From NCBI GenBank assembly GCA_016708315.1, contig JADJGC010000004.1, forward strand, positions 124,001 through 188,000: a DNA stretch of 64,000 nt. The letters are read 5' to 3'. The position numbers and the translations under genes were made by a program. The stretch comes from a bacterium. GTDB lineage: Bacteria; Zixibacteria; MSB-5A5; CAIYYT01. The notes under the pieces are model-generated. The model was given only the letters and a program-made list of their open reading frames with translations, was not told the origin of the DNA and made no database searches. This document shows positions 34,788-43,583 of the stretch, piece after piece. Position 1 is the stretch's first letter. Every line of letters begins with the position of its first letter.

Positions 34788-36673
34788 GCTTTAACCCACT
34801 CGGCATATTCAAGAAAGCCTTCGCGATTTTCAAGAAGCAATCCGCCGCAGCGACACCGGTCAAAGGCGCCGATGCTCCGTTTGAACATGATGACAATGTC
34901 GTTCTGGTCTTCGGCCATTCCAACGCCGGCAAGACTGTTTACTTCTCGGTGCTTTATGAATTGCTCAAAGGTAGTACCGATTACAAACTTTCACCGCTGA
35001 ACAATGAAACTGCTGCTGCACTTATTGAGAATTTCAATCTCATGCGCGGCAAACAGCTTAAGATCAAAGACGGCCGCCAAGTCGAGGTCGAAGGTGAACG
35101 CAAGTTCCCGACGATGACTTCGGAGACGCGCATTCTCAAGTTTGCGCTCGACATGACTATGCGCAAAGGCATCAAGTTCTATACGGTCGACTACAAGGGC
35201 GAGACACTCTCGATTGCCGAGCCCGGTGGTTTGCGCAAGCAATTCGCCAAGTTCTTCCCCTTTGCGCGCGCCGCGTTGTTCTTTATCGATGCTTCCGTGC
35301 TCGATACAGATGTATTGTTGCGCGAGCAGATCGCCGCATTCCAGACCATCATCAACGACTTGCGCGACTGTGTTGACAAGAAGATCCCGATCGGCATCGT
35401 CATCACCAAAGCCGATTTCCTTGAGGGCTTCTCGCCGTCGAATCCCGTTGAGTTGATCCCGGCAAATGCCGCTATCCACAAGGGCAAAGGTCGAGATGCC
35501 TTCATCAAAGGACTCGCATCGATCAATGAACGCCGCTTCGGCGAGGTCTGGGCTAAGTCATGCGAAAAGGTCACTCGCACACTCGGAAATTTGATCGACT
35601 CGATGACTTCTTACAATGTCGATTTCCAGTTCTTCTTCGTGACCGCAACTGGTGGCCTCGAGAAAGTCCAGACTGGTGTTCAGCCGCCGCGCGAGATCAC
35701 CCCTTCGGGCGTACCTGATCCGCTCATCTGGTCTTTCCAGCGCATCTTATTCAATAAGCGCAAGCAATTCTGGTGGCGCATGACTAAGTGGGTCATGGGA
35801 CTTTCAATTCTTTGGATGGGATTGTTTAGTGCGGTGAATCTCTATCACTACGTCTTTGTCTATGACGGTAAATTGGCCCAGTGTGAAAAGAAGTACAACC
35901 AATACTTCTCCGCAGGTCCGTCGCCCATTGACCAAAAGACTGCCAACATCATCAACAGCAATTATGACGACTATCTCAAACTGTTCCCGGTTGCTGAATT
36001 CTTCGGCGCCAAACCGCTGATGGATTTCGCCCGTGAACGTCAGCGCTTTGTACGTACTCAAATTTCCGCCGATGTCGTCATCGCTGACGAGGCTGAAGTT
36101 CCGGAAGACTCTCCTTATAAAGAGGCCACCGAGGCCGCTCAGAAGGACTATACCAAACTCGCCGGCGATGTCGGCAAACTTCCTCCCGCAGAGCAGCAGG
36201 CGGCTTTCGACGCCAAGATGGCTGAGTTCTGGGCAAAGCATCCGGCAGAGACACTCGATCCCGCCTTCGTTAAGAAGCTTGAAGATGCGCAGGACAAATT
36301 CAAATCTGGCGGCGCCGAAGTTGCCGAACAAAAATTCGAACTGGAGTTGACAGTTCAGAACATTCGCGAAAAAGCGCAAGTCACAATCCAGATCGGAACC
36401 GATCCCGAAGTTGAATTCGGCAATCTTGGCGGCAGTTCTTCAACAGTTACTAACAAAGTCGATGGTACTGGCAATGCCTCAATTACATTCCGCTGGCTGG
36501 ACTATTCCGACGCCAGTGCACCGCCTTTGGTACAAGTAGTAGAAAATCCAATCGAAGAGTTCTATCCAAAATTGAATTCGGGATTCAAAGTCGATTTCGG
36601 CAAAGACTATAACATCATCGTCAAACTCAAATCCGGGACACCGCCAAAACCTCCGTCCGTTCCACAACTGTAA
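34784..36673 (+). CDS. GTPase with single transmembrane helix in the tssM position
   Basis: 629-residue protein. Residues 35-330 form a TRAFAC-like GTPase domain: P-loop GHSNAGKT (44-51), a switch-region segment around ETLSIAEPGG, and a G4-like ITKADFL near 205. One membrane helix (about 335-360, MGLSILWMGLFSAVNLYHYVFVY) is followed by about 270 residues, probably outside the inner membrane: an acidic helical stretch and a terminal beta domain ending in a proline-rich tail. TssM proteins also have a cytoplasmic NTPase domain but are over 1,000 residues with three membrane helices and a large periplasmic part. This is either a minimal TssM or a different GTPase recruited as the anchor. It starts at GTG 34784, overlapping the upstream gene. 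Confidence 0.65.
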   Translation: MSFNPLGIFKKAFAIFKKQSAAATPVKGADAPFEHDDNVVLVFGHSNAGKTVYFSVLYELLKGSTDYKLSPLNNETAAALIENFNLMRGKQLKIKDGRQVEVEGERKFPTMTSETRILKFALDMTMRKGIKFYTVDYKGETLSIAEPGGLRKQFAKFFPFARAALFFIDASVLDTDVLLREQIAAFQTIINDLRDCVDKKIPIGIVITKADFLEGFSPSNPVELIPANAAIHKGKGRDAFIKGLASINERRFGEVWAKSCEKVTRTLGNLIDSMTSYNVDFQFFFVTATGGLEKVQTGVQPPREITPSGVPDPLIWSFQRILFNKRKQFWWRMTKWVMGLSILWMGLFSAVNLYHYVFVYDGKLAQCEKKYNQYFSAGPSPIDQKTANIINSNYDDYLKLFPVAEFFGAKPLMDFARERQRFVRTQISADVVIADEAEVPEDSPYKEATEAAQKDYTKLAGDVGKLPPAEQQAAFDAKMAEFWAKHPAETLDPAFVKKLEDAQDKFKSGGAEVAEQKFELELTVQNIREKAQVTIQIGTDPEVEFGNLGGSSSTVTNKVDGTGNASITFRWLDYSDASAPPLVQVVENPIEEFYPKLNSGFKVDFGKDYNIIVKLKSGTPPKPPSVPQL

Positions 36674-37489
36674 ATGAAATTCGAGCATCTCATTTACGGA
36701 ACGTTTCCGGACCTGCCGGGATCGCAGCAAGTAGTCTATAAATCATCTGGAGTCACCCCCGAATTCGAGAGTTGGCTCATCCAGCAGTATGATCAGTTTG
36801 GAGACTGCAAAACCGAGGAGTTCCGCTCATCGCTTACACTGCAATGGTATCGGGAGAGCGAATCTCCTTTGGCCATTCTCACCAAAGTCACTCACGCTGG
36901 CCAGGATTTTTCGGGCCGCTGGGGTGCCTTGCTTCGCCACAGTGCGATTGTCACACTGGAACAATTCTTCGCGATGTTTGGTGATGTCGGTCCAATAGCC
37001 GAGAGATTAGTATCCAGTGGCACGTCTGAAGAACTATCGCAAAGCTCCGAGTTGGAAATCGAATCGATTCCAGACCAGAACGCGATTGTCGAGAGTATCT
37101 TGTCATTGAATCTCGCCCACTTTGAATCTAATATGAAACGAATCCTCACCGGAGAGCGGCTTGTCCTTTACGCTGACCTGAATACACCGCATCTGACCAA
37201 CTATCTGCGCGGACTTCTGTCCCTATTACCGCTATCAATCCGTGCCAAGCTCAATTGGTCTGAGTTCATTTTCCATTCATTGCCGGAAATGGACTTGTCG
37301 GTTGTTCACTCATCGCGCTATTCAGCCCCCGACAGTGACATCATCGAATTTCAAAGTGACGGTGAAAACGGAATCGGTGGTACTTCAATGTCTGTGGAAA
37401 CAGCTGAGGAGTTTATTTCGAATCTCTCGACTGCAATCGGGTCAAAAGACACGGAAAAGCTCGCCGCCCTACTTTTGCTGGAATCTTGA
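36674..37489 (+). CDS. GAP1-like (GTPase-associated) protein in the tagF position
   Basis: 271-residue soluble protein starting immediately after the GTPase stop. Its N-terminus (FEHLIYGTFPDLPGS, VVYKSSGVTPEFESWL) resembles, by eye, the N-terminal domain of GAP1 proteins, which are found next to TRAFAC GTPases in predicted NTP-dependent conflict systems. In canonical type VI loci this slot after tssM often holds tagF, which also has a short N-terminal YGK-type motif, so TagF homology is the main alternative. The middle (LLSLLPLSIRAKLNWSEFIF) resembles the ADP-loop region of GAP1 only weakly. The gene ends the locus at a terminator. Confidence 0.45.
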   Translation: MKFEHLIYGTFPDLPGSQQVVYKSSGVTPEFESWLIQQYDQFGDCKTEEFRSSLTLQWYRESESPLAILTKVTHAGQDFSGRWGALLRHSAIVTLEQFFAMFGDVGPIAERLVSSGTSEELSQSSELEIESIPDQNAIVESILSLNLAHFESNMKRILTGERLVLYADLNTPHLTNYLRGLLSLLPLSIRAKLNWSEFIFHSLPEMDLSVVHSSRYSAPDSDIIEFQSDGENGIGGTSMSVETAEEFISNLSTAIGSKDTEKLAALLLLES

Positions 37490-37497
37490 AAATAAAA

Positions 37498-37530
37498 AGC
37501 GCCTTCGAGTATTAACCCGAAAGCGCTCAT
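37498..37530. terminator. Bidirectional terminator ending the type VI locus
   Basis: The stem AGCGCCTTCG / CGAAAGCGCT has one mismatch. The upstream AAAATAAAAAG gives a U-rich tail for minus-strand transcripts. It separates the GAP1-like gene from the convergent exported protein gene. Confidence 0.65.
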
Positions 37531-37562
37531 TGCCAATTCTGATATGTCTGTTTACCTTGTAA

Positions 37563-38093
37563 TTACTTCTGATACTTCAACGGCGTATCATCGGTCACAA
37601 CCGGTTTCCACACGTTCTTGCCCTGTGGAAATTCGATATCGCCGCCCTTGATCAGCCAGCCGATCGGAAACAACACAATCGAGATGATTTTTTTGCCGGC
37701 GCCGCTCTTGCCCTTGAACTCTGCCATACCGCGAAGTGGAATCATCGTCTTGCCCGACGAATGCGTCGAATCGAACTTGATAGTCATGTGCCCGCCGCCG
37801 GCATAGGCGCCACCGCGACCGCGCTTGATCACCGAAGCGTACACCGTCTGACCCTTGTTGACCAGCTTCTTGTCGAATTTGACGATATTTTCGAGGATCT
37901 TCAGCTTGACTGTCTGACCAGATCGCGACGACTTCATCGCCTCGAAATCCTCGGCATCAACATAAACCGAAATCGAATCACCCTTATTTAGCAGTGATTC
38001 GCCAAGAGACTGCGAATACACCGGCTTCCAGGCCAGCGTGAGAATCGCCGTCACTACAGCTGCTATGATGAGCGTCTTCTTAACCAGCGCCAT
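37563..38093 (-). CDS. Exported protein of unknown function
   Basis: 176-residue protein with a signal peptide (MALVKKTLIIAAVVTAILTLAW...VYSQS). ATG 38093 has an ideal AGGAGGT site eight bases away; the open frame extends upstream, but that part is not signal-like. The mature part is beta-rich, with a basic glycine-rich segment (KRGRGGAYAGGGHMTIKFD) and a short hydrophobic patch (KIISIVLFPIGWLIKGGDIEFPQG). I do not recognise the family. It converges on the type VI locus and is divergent from ychF; nothing shows it belongs to the secretion system. Confidence 0.7.
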   Translation of the reverse strand: MALVKKTLIIAAVVTAILTLAWKPVYSQSLGESLLNKGDSISVYVDAEDFEAMKSSRSGQTVKLKILENIVKFDKKLVNKGQTVYASVIKRGRGGAYAGGGHMTIKFDSTHSSGKTMIPLRGMAEFKGKSGAGKKIISIVLFPIGWLIKGGDIEFPQGKNVWKPVVTDDTPLKYQK

Positions 38094-38266
38094 ATGCGTA
38101 TACCTCCTGTAATCACGAATTGACTTTCCGGCCATTTCTATGGCAGAGACTTGATTGAGTCGTAATACCTTAACATAAGTCCCGATTCGCGGATGGTCAA
38201 CCACAAATCTCAGCCTGCGATGAGTCCTTGACCTTGGACCGCAAATAGCGTTATACTACAAGTCTT

Positions 38267-39352
38267 ATGATAGTAGGACTAATCGGACTCGGGCTTTCGG
38301 GCAAAACCACCATCTTCAACGCCGTCACGCGCGGCAATGTTGAAGTTTCCAGCTTTCAATCCCAAAAAGGCGCTTTCAATCGCGGCCGCGTTTTGGTCCC
38401 CGATGAACGAATCGACTGGCTCACGGAACTGGAATCCTCCAAGAAGACTGTCTATGCTGAAGTCGAATATATTGACGTTGCCGGTCTGTCCGGTGACAAG
38501 GATTCGTCGGTTGAGAACGAGATTCCGGCCGTCTTGCGCGAATGCGATGCCCTTGCTCACGTTGTCCGCGGATTCGAAAACGACGAAGTGCTCCACCCCA
38601 AAGGCTCGATCAATATCAAACGCGACATTGAGACACTCGATGACGAACTGGTCTTCGCTGACTTGCTCTTGATTGAAAAGCGTATCGACCGCGTCGAGCG
38701 CCAGGCAAAGATGATCAAAGACGACAAGATCAAACACGAGTACGAGGTCTTGAAGAAAGTCAAGGATGCACTCGAAGCTAACCAGCCGCTGCGCACTGTC
38801 GAGATGACACCGGACGAGCTCAAAACGATTCGCGGTTTCCAGTTCCTGTCGCAAAAACCGATGTTAGTGATTATCAATGTTGGTGAGGACCAGATTGGCG
38901 ATATCGACAAGATTACCGCCGAATTCGCCTACGTCCGCGAAAAAGCCCAAACCGATCTTGCCGTCGTGTGCGGTAAAATCGAAATGGAATTAGCGCAACT
39001 CTCCGATGACGACCGCAAGTCGTTCATGGGCGATCTCGGCATTACTCAGTCGGCGCTCGATCTTGTTATCAAGAAATCCTACGATCTACTCGGTTTGATC
39101 TCTTTCCTTACTGCCGGCGAAAAGGAAACGCGCGCCTGGACCGTCCGCAAAGGCTCGACTGCTCCCGTCGCTGCCGGAGTGATCCATGCCGACTTCGAGC
39201 GAGGTTTCATTCGTGCAGAAATCGTTGCCTATAACGATCTCAAGCGCCACGGCTCAAATGCAGAAGCGAAAAAACACGGATTGGTTCGCCTTGAAGGCAA
39301 GAGCTACATAATGCAGGATGGCGATGTTGTCATCTTCCGGTTCAATGTTTAG
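38267..39352 (+). CDS. ychF: YchF/OLA1-type GTPase
   Basis: 361-residue Obg-family P-loop ATPase/GTPase. P-loop GLGLSGKTTIFNAVT, Walker B region EYIDVAGLSGDKD, and at the G4 position INVGED in place of NKxD, as expected for YchF proteins, which prefer ATP through an NMSE-type motif. A coiled-coil insert lies near 135-190, and the C-terminal TGS domain (TVRKGSTAPVAAGVIHADFERGFIRAEIV, KSYIMQDGDVVIFRFNV) is complete. It differs enough from the usual YchF that a second divergent copy in the genome is possible. The stop overlaps the next gene's start. Confidence 0.87.
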   Translation: MIVGLIGLGLSGKTTIFNAVTRGNVEVSSFQSQKGAFNRGRVLVPDERIDWLTELESSKKTVYAEVEYIDVAGLSGDKDSSVENEIPAVLRECDALAHVVRGFENDEVLHPKGSINIKRDIETLDDELVFADLLLIEKRIDRVERQAKMIKDDKIKHEYEVLKKVKDALEANQPLRTVEMTPDELKTIRGFQFLSQKPMLVIINVGEDQIGDIDKITAEFAYVREKAQTDLAVVCGKIEMELAQLSDDDRKSFMGDLGITQSALDLVIKKSYDLLGLISFLTAGEKETRAWTVRKGSTAPVAAGVIHADFERGFIRAEIVAYNDLKRHGSNAEAKKHGLVRLEGKSYIMQDGDVVIFRFNV

Positions 39353-41360
39353 TCGTGGAAATCTCCCGTCAATTCTAATCACAGCCTTCTCAACTATCTA
39401 TCTCCTCGCTGTCACACTGCCGGTCAGCAGTGTCTCGTCGTTGTGGGGAATGAATCTGTTGAGCTATTTCGATTGGTCGGTGCGCTTGCCAATTGCTTTG
39501 GCCTCGATTGCGGGCGCTTCAGCAGTAATTCTACTCGGTGCAAGGCTCAACTTGTATCCGCAACTAAAGAAGATTCTGCTCTACGTTGCGTTACCCTGCA
39601 CACTCATCGCAATCTTCTATTTGTTAAGAGTGAAGACTCACTACCTCGGCGATGGGCTTCTCAGAGCAAAGGAACTTGAGGTTGGTATCTGGTGGCTGCC
39701 GACTGAACCGTTAGCACAATTTGCTAACTATATCGTCTTCAAAGTCACATCAGTCCTGTTCGGTTTCAGCGGCACTACTGCAATCGAAACAGTCTCCTAT
39801 ATCGGTGGACTGTTCTACTGCTTCGGATTGCTGTATTTCGTTCGGACTATTTGCCGTGACACTTCGGCACAACTTCTGACATTCGTCCTGCTCTACTTTT
39901 CAGGAATGACAGTTCTTTTCTGCGGGTATGCAGAAACCTATATGCTATTGCCCGGTCTAATGGCTATCTTCTTTGCAAGCGGCGTCAAAGCTGCCAACGG
40001 ACAGTCCTCCCCGTTGGCGGCTTACACGCTGTTTCTGCTGATTGTTCTATTCCACTTCAAATCGCTCATGTTGGCGCCCTGTGTCGCTTACTTGGTTTAT
40101 GCGGATTTCAGGGAAAATCGCAGTCGTTGGGCAGTGGCCGGAGTGATGACTATTATCGCTGCGATTGCATCAGCAGTCCTGATTCCAAGAATGTCAGATC
40201 TGCCAATACTTTCTGCCTCGGAATTCCTGCTGCCTTTCGCCGCCGGCGGCACCGAGTACACAATGTTCTCAAAGCAGCACCTGCTCGACATCTTGAGCCA
40301 GTTGCTTCTCATTTCTGCAGCACCGCTGATCGTTCTTGTGGCGAGTATTTTCTTTGTCGCTAAACCGCGAACAGACTTCGGACGGGCAACATACTTTGCC
40401 GCTTGGGCACTGCCGGGCGCTGTCTGCATGTTGCTTTTCTTGCACTCACGGCTCGGCTTTGCAGTCGACTGGGACCTCTTTTCGGCGGCAACACTGGCTA
40501 TCAGCTTCTTCGCAATGACTTACGTCGCTCGCTTCGAACAAATCAAAGTTATGAATTCTGTCGCCGCCGTCGCACTCGCTTCAGTAGCGCTTGTCTCGTT
40601 CTTTGGATTCGCCGCGGTGAATTCACAGACTGATATCGCCATTAAACGACAGGTGGATACTCTGAATCTCTACGGCAAGGAGGGCGCCATCGGCTTTGAG
40701 TCGATGGGCAATCATCTTAATAGCATTGGCAGGCCTGAATTGGCCGAACAGATGTGGCGTAAGTCGCTCTTTCTGCGACCGCATGTGCGCCTTTATGCCA
40801 ACCTTGCCCAGCTCAGTCTCAACGAGGGCCGCATCACCGACGCTAGATACTTCAGCGAAATGGGACTCGCACTTGACTCCACCAGCGCGCCGCTTTGGAA
40901 CCATCGCGGCGTGGCGTTGTCACGAATGGGAGAATCTGAGGCGTCTGATAGCAGCTTCACCAAAGCGCTTCACTTCAATCCAAATGATGCCAACTATCAT
41001 CACAATTATTCAATCCTGCTAACCCAGGCAGAGCGTTGGTCTGAGGCGGAAGCCCAGTCTCGCGAGGCGCTCCGATTGAAGCCGAATGACTTAACAATAA
41101 TGATCGGTTTGGGGATTGCACTTACTAATGCAGGCAAGATCGCCGAAGCTGAAGATGTTCTCACCCAGATAACCATAAAGAATCCCGCTTACGGCGAGTC
41201 ATACTTTCATTTGGGTAGAATCTATCTTGCGCAAGCGGATACCGCCAAACTCTTGCAAGTTCTTGGCGACTATGTTCGCCGCTACCCCGATAGTCCCACG
41301 ACACCAAAGATCAAGCTCGTAGTCGAAGGCGTTCAATCAGCAGTTCGGGAAAACCAGTAG
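39345..41360 (+). CDS. Multi-pass membrane protein with C-terminal TPR repeats
   Basis: 671-residue protein with about eleven or twelve hydrophobic segments over the first 430 residues, then several tetratricopeptide repeats (SMGNHLNSIGRPELAEQMWRKSL, APLWNHRGVALSRMGESEASDSSFTKAL, LTIMIGLGIALTNAGKIAEAEDVL). The arrangement recalls TMTC-like or GT-C-type glycosyltransferases, and the first loop contains a possible acidic site (KTHYLGDGLLRAKELEVG), but catalytic function is unproven. ATG 39345 overlaps the ychF stop by eight bases, so they form one unit. Confidence 0.75.
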   Translation: MFSRGNLPSILITAFSTIYLLAVTLPVSSVSSLWGMNLLSYFDWSVRLPIALASIAGASAVILLGARLNLYPQLKKILLYVALPCTLIAIFYLLRVKTHYLGDGLLRAKELEVGIWWLPTEPLAQFANYIVFKVTSVLFGFSGTTAIETVSYIGGLFYCFGLLYFVRTICRDTSAQLLTFVLLYFSGMTVLFCGYAETYMLLPGLMAIFFASGVKAANGQSSPLAAYTLFLLIVLFHFKSLMLAPCVAYLVYADFRENRSRWAVAGVMTIIAAIASAVLIPRMSDLPILSASEFLLPFAAGGTEYTMFSKQHLLDILSQLLLISAAPLIVLVASIFFVAKPRTDFGRATYFAAWALPGAVCMLLFLHSRLGFAVDWDLFSAATLAISFFAMTYVARFEQIKVMNSVAAVALASVALVSFFGFAAVNSQTDIAIKRQVDTLNLYGKEGAIGFESMGNHLNSIGRPELAEQMWRKSLFLRPHVRLYANLAQLSLNEGRITDARYFSEMGLALDSTSAPLWNHRGVALSRMGESEASDSSFTKALHFNPNDANYHHNYSILLTQAERWSEAEAQSREALRLKPNDLTIMIGLGIALTNAGKIAEAEDVLTQITIKNPAYGESYFHLGRIYLAQADTAKLLQVLGDYVRRYPDSPTTPKIKLVVEGVQSAVRENQ

Positions 41361-41364
41361 CGGA

Positions 41365-43404
41365 CTATTCGAATAGAATCAAATCTGTGCGCCCCTCGAT
41401 TTTTGCACCCAAGACAAGATCGTTAATCGCGATTGTCAAAACGTACCGTCCCGGGCGAAGCTCGCTTAAGTTTAACTCGACATCCCTAATTGCAGTGCGA
41501 GTCTTTCCCCCTTCGCGATAGGTGTAACTTACCGACTCCTTGCGTCCGGGGAAGATTTTGCCAAGCAGGCTCTTTATTCCTCTCTCAGAACCTTTTACGA
41601 ACTGAAAAGTATATGTGACATCGAATCGTGTAAGCGATCTGATATCGGTCGGAAGGTTATAGATTTCATAGTACAGCCTTAGCGGCTGGGACGTCGAAAA
41701 CTCCTGATCAATTGATGGGACGATCCTGACACTGTCGCCGCGCACAATTCCGGGACCATTGCGATCTCCACTGCGCGCACTGCCCAACACGATATCCGAA
41801 AGAGATGGTTTGCCGTTTCGATAGTCCGGAACAACCACCGAATCGACAATCACTCCAAATCGCTTCTCTTCAGGTTGCTCAAGCGCAATACCGACGCGGT
41901 AATTACCCGGTTTGATACTGAACATAGAACTCTTGCCAATCAGTGAATCGCGTCCGTCTGAAGCGTAGAGCGGCGCGAGTCCGCCTTGCTCCTGAGTTCT
42001 GTAGTTTCCTATTCCATTCTCTGCTTGAAGTACAATTCGCAGTTCTGCGCCATTTTCCTCATGTAGGTCAGCCGCCGGTGCAAATGTGATAATTTGGACT
42101 TCGGTCAATGAGTCACTGGATGCAAAAGTGTATGCTCCGGCAAAGAGATTCACCGGCAGTCGCTCTCGTCCGACCGTCGATTCCTGCGGAATCTGGCGAT
42201 AGTTCAGATAGGCAATCTCTTTGCTCGAGTTTGCGCGCGAAGACCCGGTATTGTCGCTGTAGCTGAACGGGAATCTGAATGTGCCTGACAGCATGTGATC
42301 GACAAACGCAAGCGTACAAGGAAACTCAGTAGTGGTGTAATACCAGTACCACGCCGGCACGCCATTGGTACGGCCCGATTGAATCTTGGCGCGATATCGA
42401 TCGTCCGGCAATCCCAGCCGAATCAACGTCTCACCCATGTCTGTCGTCCAGCCAATCACATCATAGCGAGGATCGGAGTATAACAGATTCGCCAACCACA
42501 CACGCGCATAGTGCTCAACCCGTCGTTCGTTGACCGGAGTCGTTGGATCCAGATCGATTTCAAACCACAGCTCTTCCCTGAGAGAATCGCGTTTAGCCGG
42601 CACCTGCTGCATATACCTCGAAGCATTCTGCGGCGGAATCAAGAAAAGCACAGACTCATAGCCGGTAAGTTCAGTCGAATCCATCATGTTCAGTCCGCGC
42701 TCGAAATAACTCGCCGCCGACTCGAATTGACCGCGACGATAATCGGCATACCCCATTACCATATTGGCCTGTTTGGCAGTCGAATCGATCTCGAGTACCT
42801 TGGAAGCTGCCCATGTAGCGCTGTCGAACTGGTTGCGAACCGCGCAGAGTTCCGCCAGCAGCACAAGGCCTGAATCAGATACCGGTTTCGCGAGAAGTAG
42901 CTGTTCGAGAATGTAGCGCGTCGAATCACCGCGATCGCGATCGTCGTTTACAAAATACGGTCGCCGGTAGAGATGAGTCATCAGCAGGTATGCTTCATCA
43001 ATTGTCGGATCAAGCTCTATCGCCCATGTCAGCTCGCTGCGCCCCTGCATTTCGAATGACTGGGCAATCAACGTCTTGGCAAGTTCAAGATGGTATTTCG
43101 CGTTCTTCGAGTTGATCTTGACAAGTTTTCGGAAAGCTCTCTCCGACTTGATTCGACCTTCAACGGTACCCAAATCACGATTGATGATCCCTTGGCGCCA
43201 CAATATTATCGTGTCTTCCGGTTCTTGGCGCGCGAGATTATTGATCAGAAGCGCCGCACTGTCGAGATCGTCAAGCACAATCATCCGGTCGGCTTCGCTC
43301 ACCATATAGTCGACCTCGAACCGGGTCATTCGGCGATTGCTGCTGCACGAATAGGCGGCCGCAATCGTTGCTACAATCAGGATAATTCGCAGTAAGTCTT
43401 TCAT
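41365..43404 (-). CDS. GWxTD-domain TPR lipoprotein
   Basis: 679-residue exported protein. A short hydrophobic signal ends in YSCSS, a possible lipobox cysteine. TPR-like repeats follow (residues 30-250: YMVSEADRMIVLDDLDSAALLINNLARQEP..., ANMVMGYADYRRGQFESAASYFERGLNM). Next comes a GWxTD domain, typified by YDVIGWTTDMGETLIRLGLPDDR, and a C-terminal beta-rich region that includes a WYWYYTTTEFPCTLAFVD stretch. GWxTD proteins are characteristic of FCB-group and related bacteria; their function is not established. ATG 43404 is chosen because it begins the signal peptide. Confidence 0.82.
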   Translation of the reverse strand: MKDLLRIILIVATIAAAYSCSSNRRMTRFEVDYMVSEADRMIVLDDLDSAALLINNLARQEPEDTIILWRQGIINRDLGTVEGRIKSERAFRKLVKINSKNAKYHLELAKTLIAQSFEMQGRSELTWAIELDPTIDEAYLLMTHLYRRPYFVNDDRDRGDSTRYILEQLLLAKPVSDSGLVLLAELCAVRNQFDSATWAASKVLEIDSTAKQANMVMGYADYRRGQFESAASYFERGLNMMDSTELTGYESVLFLIPPQNASRYMQQVPAKRDSLREELWFEIDLDPTTPVNERRVEHYARVWLANLLYSDPRYDVIGWTTDMGETLIRLGLPDDRYRAKIQSGRTNGVPAWYWYYTTTEFPCTLAFVDHMLSGTFRFPFSYSDNTGSSRANSSKEIAYLNYRQIPQESTVGRERLPVNLFAGAYTFASSDSLTEVQIITFAPAADLHEENGAELRIVLQAENGIGNYRTQEQGGLAPLYASDGRDSLIGKSSMFSIKPGNYRVGIALEQPEEKRFGVIVDSVVVPDYRNGKPSLSDIVLGSARSGDRNGPGIVRGDSVRIVPSIDQEFSTSQPLRLYYEIYNLPTDIRSLTRFDVTYTFQFVKGSERGIKSLLGKIFPGRKESVSYTYREGGKTRTAIRDVELNLSELRPGRYVLTIAINDLVLGAKIEGRTDLILFE

Positions 43405-43529
43405 CTTCACAAATATACGGAATTTCGAGACGTGAGGAATCTCAATCTGCATATGAGACGCATAACGGTGAATTTATGCTGAATCCGAATTCCATTTAAG
43501 TTTCACCCGTTCCGGCGACCTATTCGACC

Positions 43530-43557
43530 TTGTAATTTTGACGATTTCGTTTATATT
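43530..43557 (+). promoter_or_regulatory. Candidate promoter of the M1 peptidase gene
   Basis: TTGTAA (43530-43535), 16 bases, TATATT (43552-43557), about 27 bases before the start codon. The -35 match is moderate. Confidence 0.45.
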
Positions 43558-43583
43558 AATCTTCTACTTGCCGGAGAAGCATG

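Noticed and set aside
20713..37489. Extracellular contractile injection system (PVC/Afp-like) instead of type VI
   Set aside because: TssK, ClpV, TssF and TssG-like genes and membrane-anchored proteins are present. Such systems lack ClpV and TssK and have their own AAA ATPase and tail-fibre genes.
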